From Nostoc sp. T09 (GTDB taxonomy: Bacteria > Cyanobacteriota > Cyanobacteriia > Cyanobacteriales > Nostocaceae), in assembly GCF_002154695.1 (NCBI RefSeq), contig NZ_MTAV01000020.1, positions 37,586 through 101,585 of the forward strand: a stretch of 64,000 bases of DNA, written 5' to 3'. The position numbers were made by a program, and so were the translations under genes. The notes beneath the pieces were generated by a model that saw nothing but the letters and a program-made list of their open reading frames with translations, made no database searches and had not been told where the DNA came from. Of this stretch, positions 17,829 through 26,911 are shown in pieces. Position 1 is the first letter of the stretch. Every line of letters starts with the position of its first letter.

Positions 17829-19259
17829 TCAGACGGTATCCATTGCCTCGAATTCAAACTTGATTTCTTTCCACAGTTCGCAAGCAACAGCCAATTCAGG
17901 AGACCACTTAGCCGCTTCACGGATAATGTCGTTACCTTCACGAGCCAAGTTGCGACCTTCGTTACGAGCTTGAATACAAGCTTCTAAAGCTACACGGTTA
18001 GCTGTAGCACCAGGAGCATTACCCCAGGGGTGACCGAGTGTACCACCACCGAATTGCAGCACGGAGTCATCACCAAAGATTTCTACTAGTGCAGGCATGT
18101 GCCATATATGGATACCACCAGAAGCAACCGCCATTACGCCAGGTAGAGAAGCCCAGTCTTGGGTAAAGTAAATACCGCGAGACTTGTCTTGCTCGATGTA
18201 GTTTTCACGCAACAGGTCAACGAAGCCCATTGTAATACCACGCTCGCCTTCCAATTTACCAACTACAGTACCGGTATGGATGTGGTCACCACCAGATAAA
18301 CGCAGGGCTTTAGCCAATACACGGAAGTGAATACCATGGTTCTTTTGACGGTCGATTACAGCGTGCATCGCCCGGTGAATGTGCAATAGAATACCGTTAT
18401 CGCGGCACCAACGAGCCAATGTAGTGTTAGCGGTGAAACCTGCTGTCAGGTAGTCGTGCATGATGATGGGCTGTTTGAGTTCTTTTGCGTACTCAGCCCG
18501 TTGCAACATTTGTTCACAGGTGGGGGCGGTGACGTTGAGGTAGTGACCTTTGATTTCACCGGTTTCTGCTTGTGCTTTAGCAATAGCTTCAGATACAAAC
18601 AAGAAGCGATCGCGCCATCTTTGGAATGGTGCGGAGTTAATGTTTTCGTCGTCTTTGGTGAAGTCCAAACCACCGCGCAAGCACTCGTATACAGCGCGAC
18701 CGTAGTTCTTAGCAGACAGACCTAATTTGGGCTTAATTGTACAACCCAGTAAAGGACGACCATATTTGTTTAACTTATCACGCTCAACTTGGATACCGTG
18801 GGGAGGGCCTTGGAAGGTCTTGATGTAAGCAACAGGGAACCGGATATCTTCTAAACGTAGCGCCCGCAAAGCTTTAAAACCAAACACGTTACCTACAATC
18901 GAGGTCAACACATTGGTAACAGAGCCTTCTTCAAACAGATCCAGGGGATAAGCAACATAACAAATGTATTGGTTATCTTCGCCAGGAACTGGTTCGATGT
19001 CGTAGCAACGACCTTTGTAGCGATCTAGGTCGGTGAGCAAGTCTGTCCACACAGTTGTCCAAGTACCAGTGGAAGACTCAGCCGCCACAGCCGCACCTGC
19101 TTCTTCGGGGGGAACTCCAGGCTGTGGTGTAACACGGAATGCCGCTAGAAGATCTGTATCTTTAGGTGTGTAATCGGGTGTGTAGTAAGTTAGTCTGTAA
19201 TCTTTAACCCCGGCTTGATACCCAGTTTTTGACTGAGTCTTCGTTTGAGCGTAAGACAT
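17829..19259 (-). CDS. rbcL: Ribulose bisphosphate carboxylase large subunit
   Basis: 476 residues, form IB Rubisco, which fixes carbon dioxide on ribulose-1,5-bisphosphate in carboxysomes. Active-site Lys176 in TIKPKLG; Lys202 to be carbamylated in GLDFTKDDE, with Asp204 and Glu205 as magnesium ligands; loop-6 Lys in VVGKLEG. The C-terminus ends [10 protein letters not shown], near the peptide bound by RbcX. GGAAGGGAA lies just upstream of the ATG. First gene of the operon; its long upstream gap probably carries the promoter region. Confidence 0.99.
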   Translation of the reverse strand: MSYAQTKTQSKTGYQAGVKDYRLTYYTPDYTPKDTDLLAAFRVTPQPGVPPEEAGAAVAAESSTGTWTTVWTDLLTDLDRYKGRCYDIEPVPGEDNQYICYVAYPLDLFEEGSVTNVLTSIVGNVFGFKALRALRLEDIRFPVAYIKTFQGPPHGIQVERDKLNKYGRPLLGCTIKPKLGLSAKNYGRAVYECLRGGLDFTKDDENINSAPFQRWRDRFLFVSEAIAKAQAETGEIKGHYLNVTAPTCEQMLQRAEYAKELKQPIIMHDYLTAGFTANTTLARWCRDNGILLHIHRAMHAVIDRQKNHGIHFRVLAKALRLSGGDHIHTGTVVGKLEGERGITMGFVDLLRENYIEQDKSRGIYFTQDWASLPGVMAVASGGIHIWHMPALVEIFGDDSVLQFGGGTLGHPWGNAPGATANRVALEACIQARNEGRNLAREGNDIIREAAKWSPELAVACELWKEIKFEFEAMDTV

Positions 19260-20181
19260 AAATTCCCTTCCAAGAAGTCACACTTTGTTACTTATCAAAT
19301 CACGTTGTATGCAATTTTCCCCCACTCTCCACTGTTCCTCTGTAGGCAAGGAGAAGATTAGAAAAATTTTTTGTTAGGGGTCGTCTATGGCAAAGAGGTA
19401 GCGGTTGCTATTCAGGAACATTTGGTGAAGTATCCAAGACATCATCACTAACTTCCTTGATTTTTCGAGGTACACGACTGTGTACTTCTGATTCTTCCTC
19501 TGTTCCCAGCATATAAATTCTTTTTATCTCTTTCTCACACTCCTCTAAATATTGCCTAGCCCACTTAACCTTGCTGCTTTACAAGGCTGGCTTTTACCCA
19601 TTTTCCCTAAAGGATAACCTAGGTATTTGGGCTTTTTCGCTCGTACATCTGCTGTTTTTCCTTGATTTCCAGGGAAATCTTCAGAGTAATTTGGCTTGAG
19701 GTGGGTTTAGAGGAATGGTAAGCGCAAGACAAAAATTGCACACCACGTAATTTGTAGCTTGTCTCACAATATATCAAGAAATCAATAAGTTATACTTTGA
19801 AACTTTTTAACTTATATATTTAAATTTGTTATTACATAAAGTTTTAAACATTTTGTTAAGAATACTTTACAAAGTCTCTCATGAATTGTATGTGCCTTTG
19901 GTAAGCAAGGGTTTAAGGGTCTACACACAAGGCGGATACGGGAGACAAGGGAGCAGGAGGACAAATGACCAATCCCCAGTCCAAGAGAAAAATTGCTGAA
20001 GGCGTTTAAAAAATTCCTGGTAGGGGAACACTGAAATTAACCCCCAGCCAATTTCAGCAACAGACATCTTGTAGCGGTGGGGAGAGGAAAAATCAATTTC
20101 TTGAAACTTTTCCCTTGATCCTTTCCCAACTTCTGTAAGAAGCCTAATGGCTTGGGTACTGTCTCCAAAGGGAATGTTACC
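19260..20181. other. Long gap upstream of rbcL
   Basis: About 920 bp without an intact gene. 19260-19400 should hold the rbcL leader and promoter. 19408-19715 contains a decayed minus-strand reading frame (separate entry). 19780-19880 is strongly A+T-rich. 19915-20010 has GGAGACAAGGGAGCAGG-type repeat sequence also seen at 47163-47205 and 47780-47830. Confidence 0.45.
19408..19715 (-). pseudogene. Decayed unidentified coding sequence
   Basis: Two minus-strand open segments in different frames look protein-like. About 19715 to 19545 reads HLKPNYSEDFPGNQGK...KKPKYLGYPLGKMGKS and ends in a stop. 19566 to 19408 in another frame reads KWARQYLEECEKEIKRIY and ends VPRKIKEVSDDVLDTSPNVPE. Together they suggest one gene broken by a frameshift. 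Family not recognised. Confidence 0.35.
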
Positions 20182-21306
20182 GTGGTATTGTTTTGCAAGC
20201 GTACTAATGTACTGATTACTTCTATCCTGGCAGGATTTATGGTGCTGCCGAGTCTGGGAATTGTTACATCAACAAATCCAGCAAGGGCCCAAAAAACCGC
20301 TAGTCCTGCTCCGACACAAAAAAAACCTGTTACTAATTCGTCCAAGCCAACTACCTCTTACCCAGCTTCTGCGCCACCCCCGCGAGTAGATCCCTTGCCC
20401 GACCAACGGGAAGAGCAAGAGCATTCAATAGAAACCGATTATCGTGTCAGTAATTTATTAGCGGATGTTACTGGCAATCTTTGGGTAGCTTCTTGGCGAG
20501 GCTTGTCGCGAATTGACCCCAAAACTGGCAAGATTGTCTCTCGCGTTAGCCTACCTAATGTTGCCATTAGTGCTTTAGCTCAAGACAAAGTAGGGCGCGT
20601 GTGGGTAGGAAATTATGAGGGTCTAATCCGCGTAGAACCTCGCACTAGCGAAATCACGGCGCAGAATTTATTTTTGCCTTCCAAACGGGTGTTATCGCTA
20701 TTGATTGACAAACGTGGTTATTTGTGGACGGGAACTGATAACGGCTTAGCCTTGATTAGTCCTGACCAAGGCTTAATTATGACCACCTTAAAAAACTTGC
20801 CTGGTGTTAGCGCTAACGCCCTAACTTTAGATGCAGAAGGTCACCTGTGGGTAGGCACTTTAGACGGACTGATCCGGGTAAATACTGCTAATGCTTTAAT
20901 TATGAAGCGGATTGCTGATTTACCGGGGACGACTGTGCAAGCTTTAGCTATTAGCCCAGAAGGCTTAATTTGGGCGGGAATGCCGAATAATTTGCTAGTA
21001 ATTAACCCGAAAACTGGTGCAGTGCTGCGGTCTGTGACTCGTTTGCGTGGACGTAACGTTACAGCAGTCCGCTTTGCCCAAGATGGTAGTGTTTGGATCG
21101 GTACGAACAATGGTTTGTTACGATTAAATCCAAATACAGGATCTGTATTGGATGAAGTTGCAGGCCTTCCTTCCAGTCGGGTGCTTGCCCTTGCCCCTGA
21201 TATCGCCAATAAATTATGGATCGGTACCAGTGAAGGTCTAGCTTGGTTAATGCCCAAAGTGGGTAGTGCAAAAACCCATCTTGCTTTTAGTCGCGCTGTG
21301 AAATGA
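20182..21306 (+). CDS. Secreted beta-propeller protein (two-component-regulator-propeller repeats)
   Basis: About 374 residues. An N-terminal hydrophobic segment (LITSILAGFMVLPSLGIVTS) ends near ARAQ, a plausible signal-peptidase site. A Pro/Thr/Ser-rich linker follows, then about six repeats of roughly 42 residues with the pattern D..G.LWVGT..GL.R..P (examples VWVGNYEGLIRVEP, LWTGTDNGLALISP, VWIGTNNGLLRLNP). These repeats form sensor propellers in hybrid kinases; here no kinase is attached, so it is probably a periplasmic or surface binding protein. GTG at 20182 follows AAGGGAA; an in-frame TTG at 20152 is possible. Confidence 0.8.
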   Translation: MVLFCKRTNVLITSILAGFMVLPSLGIVTSTNPARAQKTASPAPTQKKPVTNSSKPTTSYPASAPPPRVDPLPDQREEQEHSIETDYRVSNLLADVTGNLWVASWRGLSRIDPKTGKIVSRVSLPNVAISALAQDKVGRVWVGNYEGLIRVEPRTSEITAQNLFLPSKRVLSLLIDKRGYLWTGTDNGLALISPDQGLIMTTLKNLPGVSANALTLDAEGHLWVGTLDGLIRVNTANALIMKRIADLPGTTVQALAISPEGLIWAGMPNNLLVINPKTGAVLRSVTRLRGRNVTAVRFAQDGSVWIGTNNGLLRLNPNTGSVLDEVAGLPSSRVLALAPDIANKLWIGTSEGLAWLMPKVGSAKTHLAFSRAVK

Positions 21307-21311
21307 GTAGT

Positions 21312-21357
21312 CATTTGTCATTTGTTATTTGTCCTTGGCAAATGACAAATGACGAAT
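21312..21357. repeat. Heptamer foldback
   Basis: TCATTTGTCATTTGTTATTTGTCC on one side and CAAATGACAAATGACGAATAAT on the other form an inverted repeat made of heptameric ATTTGTC units, between the propeller gene and panB. Confidence 0.55.
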
Positions 21358-21395
21358 AATAAATTACAAAAACTCCAAAATCTTAATAATTGGCA

Positions 21396-22166
21396 ATGGT
21401 AGTTACCACCCAGCAATTAATTCAATGGAAACAACAAGGACGTTCAATTGTAGCGTTGACCGCCTGGGATTATGCGATCGCCCAACTCCTCGATGCAGCT
21501 GGGGTAGACTTAATCCTGGTAGGTGACTCTATGGCTGTGGTTCTGGGTTATGAGACAACATTGCCAATTACTTTAGAGGAGATGCTATACCATGCTAAAG
21601 CCGTGCGCCGTGGCGTGAAACGCGCTTTAGTTGTGGTAGATTTGCCATTTTTGACTTATCAAGAGAGCATTCAACAAGCAATGCACTCGGCTGGACTGGT
21701 GCTGAAAGAAACTGGCGCTCAAGCTGTCAAGTTGGAAGGTGGCTACCCAGCAATGGTAGAAACGATTGCTCGTTTGGTGCAAGCAGGAATTCCAGTTATG
21801 GGACACGTGGGTTTGACACCACAATCAGTTCATCAACTCGGTTTGCGACAACAGGGCAAAACTCATGAAACCGCAGAGAGAATTTTAAACGAAGCGATCG
21901 CTCTTGAACAAGCAGGCGTATTTGCAATCGTCTTAGAGCATATACCTGCTGATTTAGCACTGCGTATTACAGAAAAACTCCGTATTCCTACCATTGGCAT
22001 TGGTGCCGGAATCCATTGTAATGGACAAGTGTTAGTCACATCTGATGTTCTTGGACTTTCAGAAAGACAGCCACCTTTCGCTAAAATTTATACTAATCTA
22101 CGGGAGAATATTACTAAAGCTGTACAGGATTATGCACTAGAAGTGCGAGAGCGAAAATTTCCTTAG
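21396..22166 (+). CDS. panB: 3-methyl-2-oxobutanoate hydroxymethyltransferase
   Basis: 256 residues; transfers a hydroxymethyl group from methylene-tetrahydrofolate to 2-oxoisovalerate to give ketopantoate, the first committed step to pantothenate and CoA. Family motifs: [31 protein letters not shown] with the metal Asp, [20 protein letters not shown], and [18 protein letters not shown] at 21396 gives the usual [12 protein letters not shown] start; TTG at 21390 adds two residues. No panC is adjacent. Confidence 0.96.
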   Translation: MVVTTQQLIQWKQQGRSIVALTAWDYAIAQLLDAAGVDLILVGDSMAVVLGYETTLPITLEEMLYHAKAVRRGVKRALVVVDLPFLTYQESIQQAMHSAGLVLKETGAQAVKLEGGYPAMVETIARLVQAGIPVMGHVGLTPQSVHQLGLRQQGKTHETAERILNEAIALEQAGVFAIVLEHIPADLALRITEKLRIPTIGIGAGIHCNGQVLVTSDVLGLSERQPPFAKIYTNLRENITKAVQDYALEVRERKFP

Positions 22167-22877
22167 TAAATATAAAAAATGACAAGGAAGCAGGGGAAGA
22201 ATATTTACTCCTGACTATTGGCAAAAAAATAGTAATTGAAGATGAAGATACTGCAATTATCACTATCAGAAAACTAATTACCCGAAATCAGGAAGTGATA
22301 GATTTGCAAATATAACATCAGCAATTACTAAAGTTATAGCTTGAATCGAGAGGAAAACAGGCAATATTTAGTTTGAGCAATTTGCTGCAAACTTGGGTTT
22401 ATAAGAAGGTAGACAATAATAGTCTTTTAGAGACAATATTTAGAAGCTGTACCCAGTGCAGTGTAAGTAGACTCCTATACTTTATAAGAAGCTGTTCTGA
22501 GTCTACAATATGCAGCAAAAGCCTAGACAATAATAAACGTCTTTTTAGTTTTGACTTCGGTACATAGGTACTAGATTATTAGCGTTAAGCTTAACTGTAG
22601 AACAAATAACACAGTCCTTGGATTTGGATGTTATACAATTTCAGCAAGTAGGAAAGCCATTTTTGCCAAATCCATAAATCCAGAAAAGAAGTCTAAACTA
22701 AAATATTTTTAGAACAAGCGCATTAAGCGGATCAACGCTTGATACAAAGGCTGAGATAAATAGTTATACATCTAGTTGAGTGAGTCTCAACTGCAAGCAT
22801 CATCCTTTCCCTAGCCAATGCAGAGTGATTTTTTGTTTAGTCTCAATTTCAGTAGAAATCGCAAGGTTCACAACCTT
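22167..22877. other. Gap with gene remnants
   Basis: 711 bp without an intact gene. A short open stretch after panB (about 22180-22314) reads YLLLTIGKKIVIEDEDTAI and ends in TAA; another lies at 22567-22677 (separate entry). Between them AGAAGCTGT and AGTAGACTC-like words repeat. The rest shows nothing recognisable. Confidence 0.4.
22567..22677 (+). pseudogene. C-terminal fragment, Rpn/DUF2887-like nuclease (tentative)
   Basis: 36 open codons ending in TAA read LLALSLTVEQITQSLDLDVI. This resembles the C-terminal tail of Rpn-type putative nuclease/transposase proteins, where LL..GL..E.IA..TGL...V is common. No start or upstream domain remains. Assignment rests on this tail only. Confidence 0.3.
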
Positions 22878-23177
22878 TTAATTTTGTAAATCTGCGTATC
22901 TTTTATCAAGACGAAAATCAGGCGCAGGCTCTAACAAAAGCCAATGTTTACGCTTAGTCTTATTCTTGAGGATATTCACATAGTTATCAGCGTAGCGGAA
23001 AGCTGATGCACGGTCATAAGCAGCAATAGCCACAGCTTGCGAGAAAACCTTTGTAGGGATTTCAAAGCCTGCAAATTTCTGCATTAAAATAAACAAATCC
23101 TCTTCTGTTACAGGTAAACTAGTTTCTTCTACCTGTTCTGGTTCATTAAAGATATCTTCATTTAGCACTTTGGACAT
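22878..23177 (-). CDS. Hypothetical protein (second gene of an overlapping pair)
   Basis: 99 residues, acidic N-terminus (NEDIFNEPEQVEETSLPVTEEDL), then FAGFEIPTKVFSQAVAIAAYDRASAFRYAD and a basic stretch NKTKRKHW. No domain recognised. Its start overlaps the end of the upstream gene by 20 bp, suggesting translational coupling. The pair is flanked by gene remnants, so it may be an accessory or toxin-antitoxin-like module (inference only). Confidence 0.55.
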   Translation of the reverse strand: MSKVLNEDIFNEPEQVEETSLPVTEEDLFILMQKFAGFEIPTKVFSQAVAIAAYDRASAFRYADNYVNILKNKTKRKHWLLLEPAPDFRLDKRYADLQN

Positions 23178-23403
23178 TTAGCACCTCACCAAAAGCATAA
23201 GAAGCGAAACCTGCGATGAAATTGAGCTGTTGCTCGCGAGTCTGTAAATTTACTGGGAGTTCATTACTAGAACATCCAATCTCCCGCAAAATTTCCAAAC
23301 AGTAAGCACTCAGTTCAGTATATGAAGCTCGTTCCCAGTTCAGAGCCACCTCTTTCGCCTTTTCTAGATTGACTCTAATAACCGTCATTACAGGGCTTGT
23401 CAT
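23158..23403 (-). CDS. Hypothetical protein (first gene of an overlapping pair)
   Basis: 81 residues: MTVIRVNLEKAKEVALNWER near the start, then AYCLEILREIGCSSNELP and a C-terminal FIAGFASYAFGEVLN. Mostly helical by composition; no known domain recognised. The start could be the ATG at 23403 or the internal ATG five codons later; TAGGAGGGTA lies just upstream of 23403, a strong ribosome-binding site favouring 23403. Confidence 0.55.
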   Translation of the reverse strand: MTSPVMTVIRVNLEKAKEVALNWERASYTELSAYCLEILREIGCSSNELPVNLQTREQQLNFIAGFASYAFGEVLNVQSAK

Positions 23404-24189
23404 AAATCTACCCTCCTAAACTGGATATTCGTCATTTTGATCTGAACAACAAAATGACGTAACCGTGTTATTGCGGAATTTCTCTCGGTGGGGGGGGAGA
23501 ATATCAGGGTATTTACGGTCAAACTTTCAAGGTTAAAGCTTGCTTTATTTATTTAATTAATACAACCTAAGTACTTATAGATTTGCTTGGTTATTTATAT
23601 CGTTAAAAGGGTTTCAGCCTAAATTTGTTAATATTTTTTTATTTTTTTAGTATACTTACTTGCATACACTTAAGCAATAATACGCAAGTAGCTAGATAAT
23701 GGATGCAGAGCTAACAATGGATGAAAACCGCTAATTTTTCGGTTACGAAATACTTCACATCTGTAGAGTGAGCGCTTGCTCATGAATCCGAAAAAGAATT
23801 ATGGTACATATCTCGCAACATTGTCGATACTACATTGGTTATAGTTTTTGATGATGTACGAAGAATTACGGGCGATCGCCTGCGATGATATCAACGTCCC
23901 CAGTCTTTCCCCGAAATGGCATAGTTGAATTTTCGGATAGCAATGCTGTCTAACGGTGGTGCAATCAAGAAGGAAATTTGCTGTTGTGGAGTAACGAACA
24001 AGCTGAACAAGAACGCCAACGCGCTGATACATTAGCAGCTAAGTTAGGCGAGCTAGGTGTTGATCCTGATGCGATCGCATAAAGGTATAAAGAAAATAAT
24101 GAATATAACTACCCGAACAGTAGAAAAGAAAACCAAAACACAGTTCGGTTAAAACGAGATGCATCTGAAGACAGGAACACTGAAATTTC
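23404..24189. other. Gap with decayed coding pieces
   Basis: 786 bp without an intact gene. 23580-23700 is very A+T-rich. Around 23855-23927 a + strand stretch reads EELRAIACDDINVPSLSPKW and stops. A Uma2 tail lies at 23994-24082 (separate entry). The last 100 bp precede the methyltransferase-HIT gene and probably hold its promoter. Confidence 0.4.
23994..24082 (+). pseudogene. C-terminal fragment of a Uma2-family gene
   Basis: Open stretch NEQAEQERQRADTLAAKLGE followed by LGVDPDAIA and TAA. It closely matches the coiled-coil end of the Uma2 protein at 25142-25861 (EQRAQKLAEQLRALGIDPDK). The nuclease domain is absent upstream, so this is a 5'-deleted copy. Confidence 0.65.
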
Positions 24190-25044
24190 ATGAAACAGCA
24201 ACAAAATCAATTCAGTCATCTCACAGCGATAGAAAGAACTAACTTGTCATTCCCTGCACAGTTTTTACTAACTCAAAATCTGCTGCAAGGAAAAATACTA
24301 GATTTTGGTTGTGGCTTTGGCAATGATGTTAAAATCCTGCGTCAAAAAGGCTGTGATATTACAGGATACGATCCTTTTTATTTTCCTCAATATCCTCAAG
24401 AAAGATTTGATACAATAATTTGCTTTTATGTTTTAAATGTTTTATTTCCTGAAGAGCAAGCTAATGTGCTCATGCAAGTATCACACTTATTGAAACCAGG
24501 GGGTAAAGCTTATTATGCAGTGAGAAGGGATATTAAAAAAGAAGGTTTTAGAGAGCATTATGTTTATAAGAAGCCTACATATCAATGTCTTGTAAAACTT
24601 CCCTTCCATTCAATTTATTTGGATGATATTCGAGAATTTTATGAGTATATTCATTATAATTACCAGCATAATTCATCCAATAATTGTATATTTTGCAACC
24701 CCCATAAAAATCTAATTTTATTAACAGAATCGGCAACTGCCTATGCTATTTTAGATGGTTACCCTATTAGTAAAGGGCATGTTTTGATTATTCCTAAACG
24801 CCATGTCAGCAGTTATTTTGATATACCATTTAAAGAACAGTCTGCTTGCTGGTTTATGGTGAACAAAGTTCAAGAAATTCTCAAAACAGAATTTGCACCT
24901 GATGGTTTTAATGTAGGAATAAACATCAATCGAGCAGCAGGACAAAATATGATGCACGCCAGTATTCATATCATCCCTCGTTACACAGGTGATACTGTTG
25001 GTTCTAAAGGTGGAATTAGAAATGTGATTCCTAAAAAGAAGTAG
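24190..25044 (+). CDS. Methyltransferase-like / HIT-domain fusion protein
   Basis: 284 residues. N-terminal half is a class I SAM-dependent methyltransferase: glycine loop ILDFGCGFGNDVKIL (36-50), acidic strand end GYDPF, and LLKPGGKAYYAV. C-terminal half (from about 163) is a HIT nucleotide-hydrolase/transferase domain: zinc-like CIFC (166-169), LDGYPISKGHVLIIPKRH, and the terminal motif. That motif is normally HxHxH with the middle His as nucleophile; here it reads H256-A-S258-I-H260, so the nucleophile is Ser. The domain may bind nucleotide without classic hydrolysis (inference). Stands alone between a Uma2 remnant and a convergent Uma2 gene. Confidence 0.8.
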   Translation: MKQQQNQFSHLTAIERTNLSFPAQFLLTQNLLQGKILDFGCGFGNDVKILRQKGCDITGYDPFYFPQYPQERFDTIICFYVLNVLFPEEQANVLMQVSHLLKPGGKAYYAVRRDIKKEGFREHYVYKKPTYQCLVKLPFHSIYLDDIREFYEYIHYNYQHNSSNNCIFCNPHKNLILLTESATAYAILDGYPISKGHVLIIPKRHVSSYFDIPFKEQSACWFMVNKVQEILKTEFAPDGFNVGININRAAGQNMMHASIHIIPRYTGDTVGSKGGIRNVIPKKK

Positions 25045-25141
25045 TTTTCTGAAGTACATCTTGCACCAATGGCGACAACCGCGATTCCAGCAAATGTGTA
25101 AATCTGAAAACTCTACAGAATGTATTTATTTCTGGAAATAT

Positions 25142-25861
25142 TTAACCGAGTTTATCAGGATCTATTCCCAACGCTCTTAATTGTTCTGCTAGTTTTTGAG
25201 CGCGTTGTTCTGCTTGTTGAGCACGTTGTTCTGCTTGTTGAGCACGTTGAGCTTCTTGTTGAATTTGTTCTTTTGGCGTAGGATAACGCTTACCTTCCTC
25301 GTCATACCAATACAGCCATTCCCGCGTTACACCAGAATAGTTTCCTCGTTCGCAGCCAATTCCTAAGCCAATTTCTGGTAGCCAAACTGGGTTTCCTGCT
25401 TGCAATTCATACCTACCATTAACTAATTTATGCACTTCCAGGCGAGGTTTGCGACGACGACGAGAAGAATAAATTACGTAGTACAGTACGCCTAATTCTG
25501 CATATTGATCTAATTTAGTCGTGTATTCTTTGCGATAATTTTGGGAAACTACCTCTAGCACTAAAATAGGTACAACATTTTCATCCCACAACACATAACT
25601 GGGACGTAACTCTTCATCATAAAAACGCTCTACACCCAAACTCAAAAAACCATCAGGCACAATTGGCGGTTCATCTGGGTGATAATAAATACCCATATCT
25701 ACCCCAAAAAACCAGTCCATGCGTTCTGCCCAAAGTATCAGTAGTATTGCCTTGAGCAAGCCTGGTATTAATTCTTGCAGTTCATTATCCACAGGTGCGT
25801 CGTCAGAGTCTGGTAGTTCTTCGGCAGAGGGCAAATACCTCGGCAGGTTGTACTCTAACAT
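25142..25861 (-). CDS. Uma2-family nuclease-like protein with coiled-coil tail
   Basis: 239 residues. Core: IVPDGFLSLG, then VVPILVLEVVSQNYRKEYTTK with the acidic/Lys catalytic-type residues of the PD-(D/E)XK fold, then YYVIY. The C-terminus has repeated AQQAEQR units ending LAEQLRALGIDPDKLG, likely a coiled coil; the DNA repeats there are near-identical (25178-25260). TTG at 25876 is an alternative start, but ATG at 25861 follows a GGGAAAA stretch. Family role is not established. Confidence 0.85.
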   Translation of the reverse strand: MLEYNLPRYLPSAEELPDSDDAPVDNELQELIPGLLKAILLILWAERMDWFFGVDMGIYYHPDEPPIVPDGFLSLGVERFYDEELRPSYVLWDENVVPILVLEVVSQNYRKEYTTKLDQYAELGVLYYVIYSSRRRRKPRLEVHKLVNGRYELQAGNPVWLPEIGLGIGCERGNYSGVTREWLYWYDEEGKRYPTPKEQIQQEAQRAQQAEQRAQQAEQRAQKLAEQLRALGIDPDKLG

Positions 25862-25966
25862 GGTTGATTTTCCCAAAACTCACCAGAATTATAGCGATTT
25901 ATCGGGTTACTGACAGCAACCAATCACTAGGCGATAATTACTTTATCTGCTGATAGATATACGTAT

Positions 25967-26911
25967 CTGATATGTTGCCTCAACTCTGCTTGTGAGAATC
26001 CCTCCAATCCTGATGGAACCCAGTTTTGCTCTCACTGTGGAGTTTCCCTAATCGTATTGCGACACTATCGTCCCATCCGGGTATTAGGTAGTGGAGGATT
26101 TGGCAAAACCTACTTGGCTGAAGACGTTGAAAAGTTTAATGAACTATGTGTCATTAAGCAATTTGCACCTCAGATACAGGGAACTGGCGCACTACAAAAA
26201 GCAACGGAATTATTTGAGCAAGAAGCAAGGCGACTGCAACATCTAGGAGAACATCCACAAATCCCCACGCTATTTGCATACTTTGAGCAAGATCATCGTT
26301 TGTATTTAGTGCAGCAGTTTATCGATAGGGAGAATTTATTAGATGAATTACAACACCAGTTGCGATCGCCTTCAGAAATGCCTGCTACAGTAGCTTATCC
26401 TCAGCAAACATCACCGTCATTACCTGATGTACGGCACAGTAAATCAGTGATGACTGTTGCTATTAGTTCAGATGGACAAACTCTGGCGAGTGGGCGTGCA
26501 GACAGCACTATCAAGATTTGGAACCTTCAAACTGGAGAGTTGAAAAATACTCTTACTGGACATCAAGATGTAATTTTTGCTGTAGCGATTAGCCCAGATG
26601 GCAAAGCTTTAGCAAGTGGAAGTTATGACAGGACAATTAAAATTTGGGATTTACAGACTGGCGCTCTAAAAAATACCCTCACCGAACATCGCTATGCAGT
26701 TAGTTCTTTAGCAATAAGTCCAGATGGACAGACTTTAGTGAGTGGAAGTTGGGACAATACTATCAAAATTTGGAATTTACAAACTGGTGCGCTAAAAACT
26801 ACTCTGACTGGGCATAGCGATTTAGTTTATACCGTAGCAATAAGTCCAGATGGACAGACTTTAGTAAGCGGAACTAAGGACAAGACAATTAAAATTTGGC
26901 GAGTCCCATAA
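25967..26911 (+). CDS. Truncated Ser/Thr kinase-WD40 protein, probably degenerate
   Basis: About 314 residues if read from CTG at 25967. It starts with a zinc-ribbon-like segment (CCLNSACENP and FCSHCG), then a kinase N-lobe with glycine loop VLGSGGFGKTYLAED and Lys in VIKQFAP, to LYLVQQFIDRENLL. It then jumps to four WD40 repeats (GQTLASG...TIKIWNLQTG). The kinase C-lobe with HRD and DFG is missing and a propeller normally needs about seven blades, so an internal deletion from a larger cyanobacterial kinase-WD40 gene is likely. Relatives begin with Met where CTG stands; the first in-frame usable alternative is TTG at 26057. Confidence 0.6.
   Translation: MICCLNSACENPSNPDGTQFCSHCGVSLIVLRHYRPIRVLGSGGFGKTYLAEDVEKFNELCVIKQFAPQIQGTGALQKATELFEQEARRLQHLGEHPQIPTLFAYFEQDHRLYLVQQFIDRENLLDELQHQLRSPSEMPATVAYPQQTSPSLPDVRHSKSVMTVAISSDGQTLASGRADSTIKIWNLQTGELKNTLTGHQDVIFAVAISPDGKALASGSYDRTIKIWDLQTGALKNTLTEHRYAVSSLAISPDGQTLVSGSWDNTIKIWNLQTGALKTTLTGHSDLVYTVAISPDGQTLVSGTKDKTIKIWRVP

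Noticed and set aside
18456..18725. Open frame opposite rbcL
   Set aside because: Lies fully inside rbcL on the other strand with no ribosome-binding site and no protein-like motifs.
22373..22567. 64-codon open frame after panB
   Set aside because: Composition (Cys/Ser-rich, repeated AGAAGCTGT words) looks like repeat DNA, and no start signal is visible.
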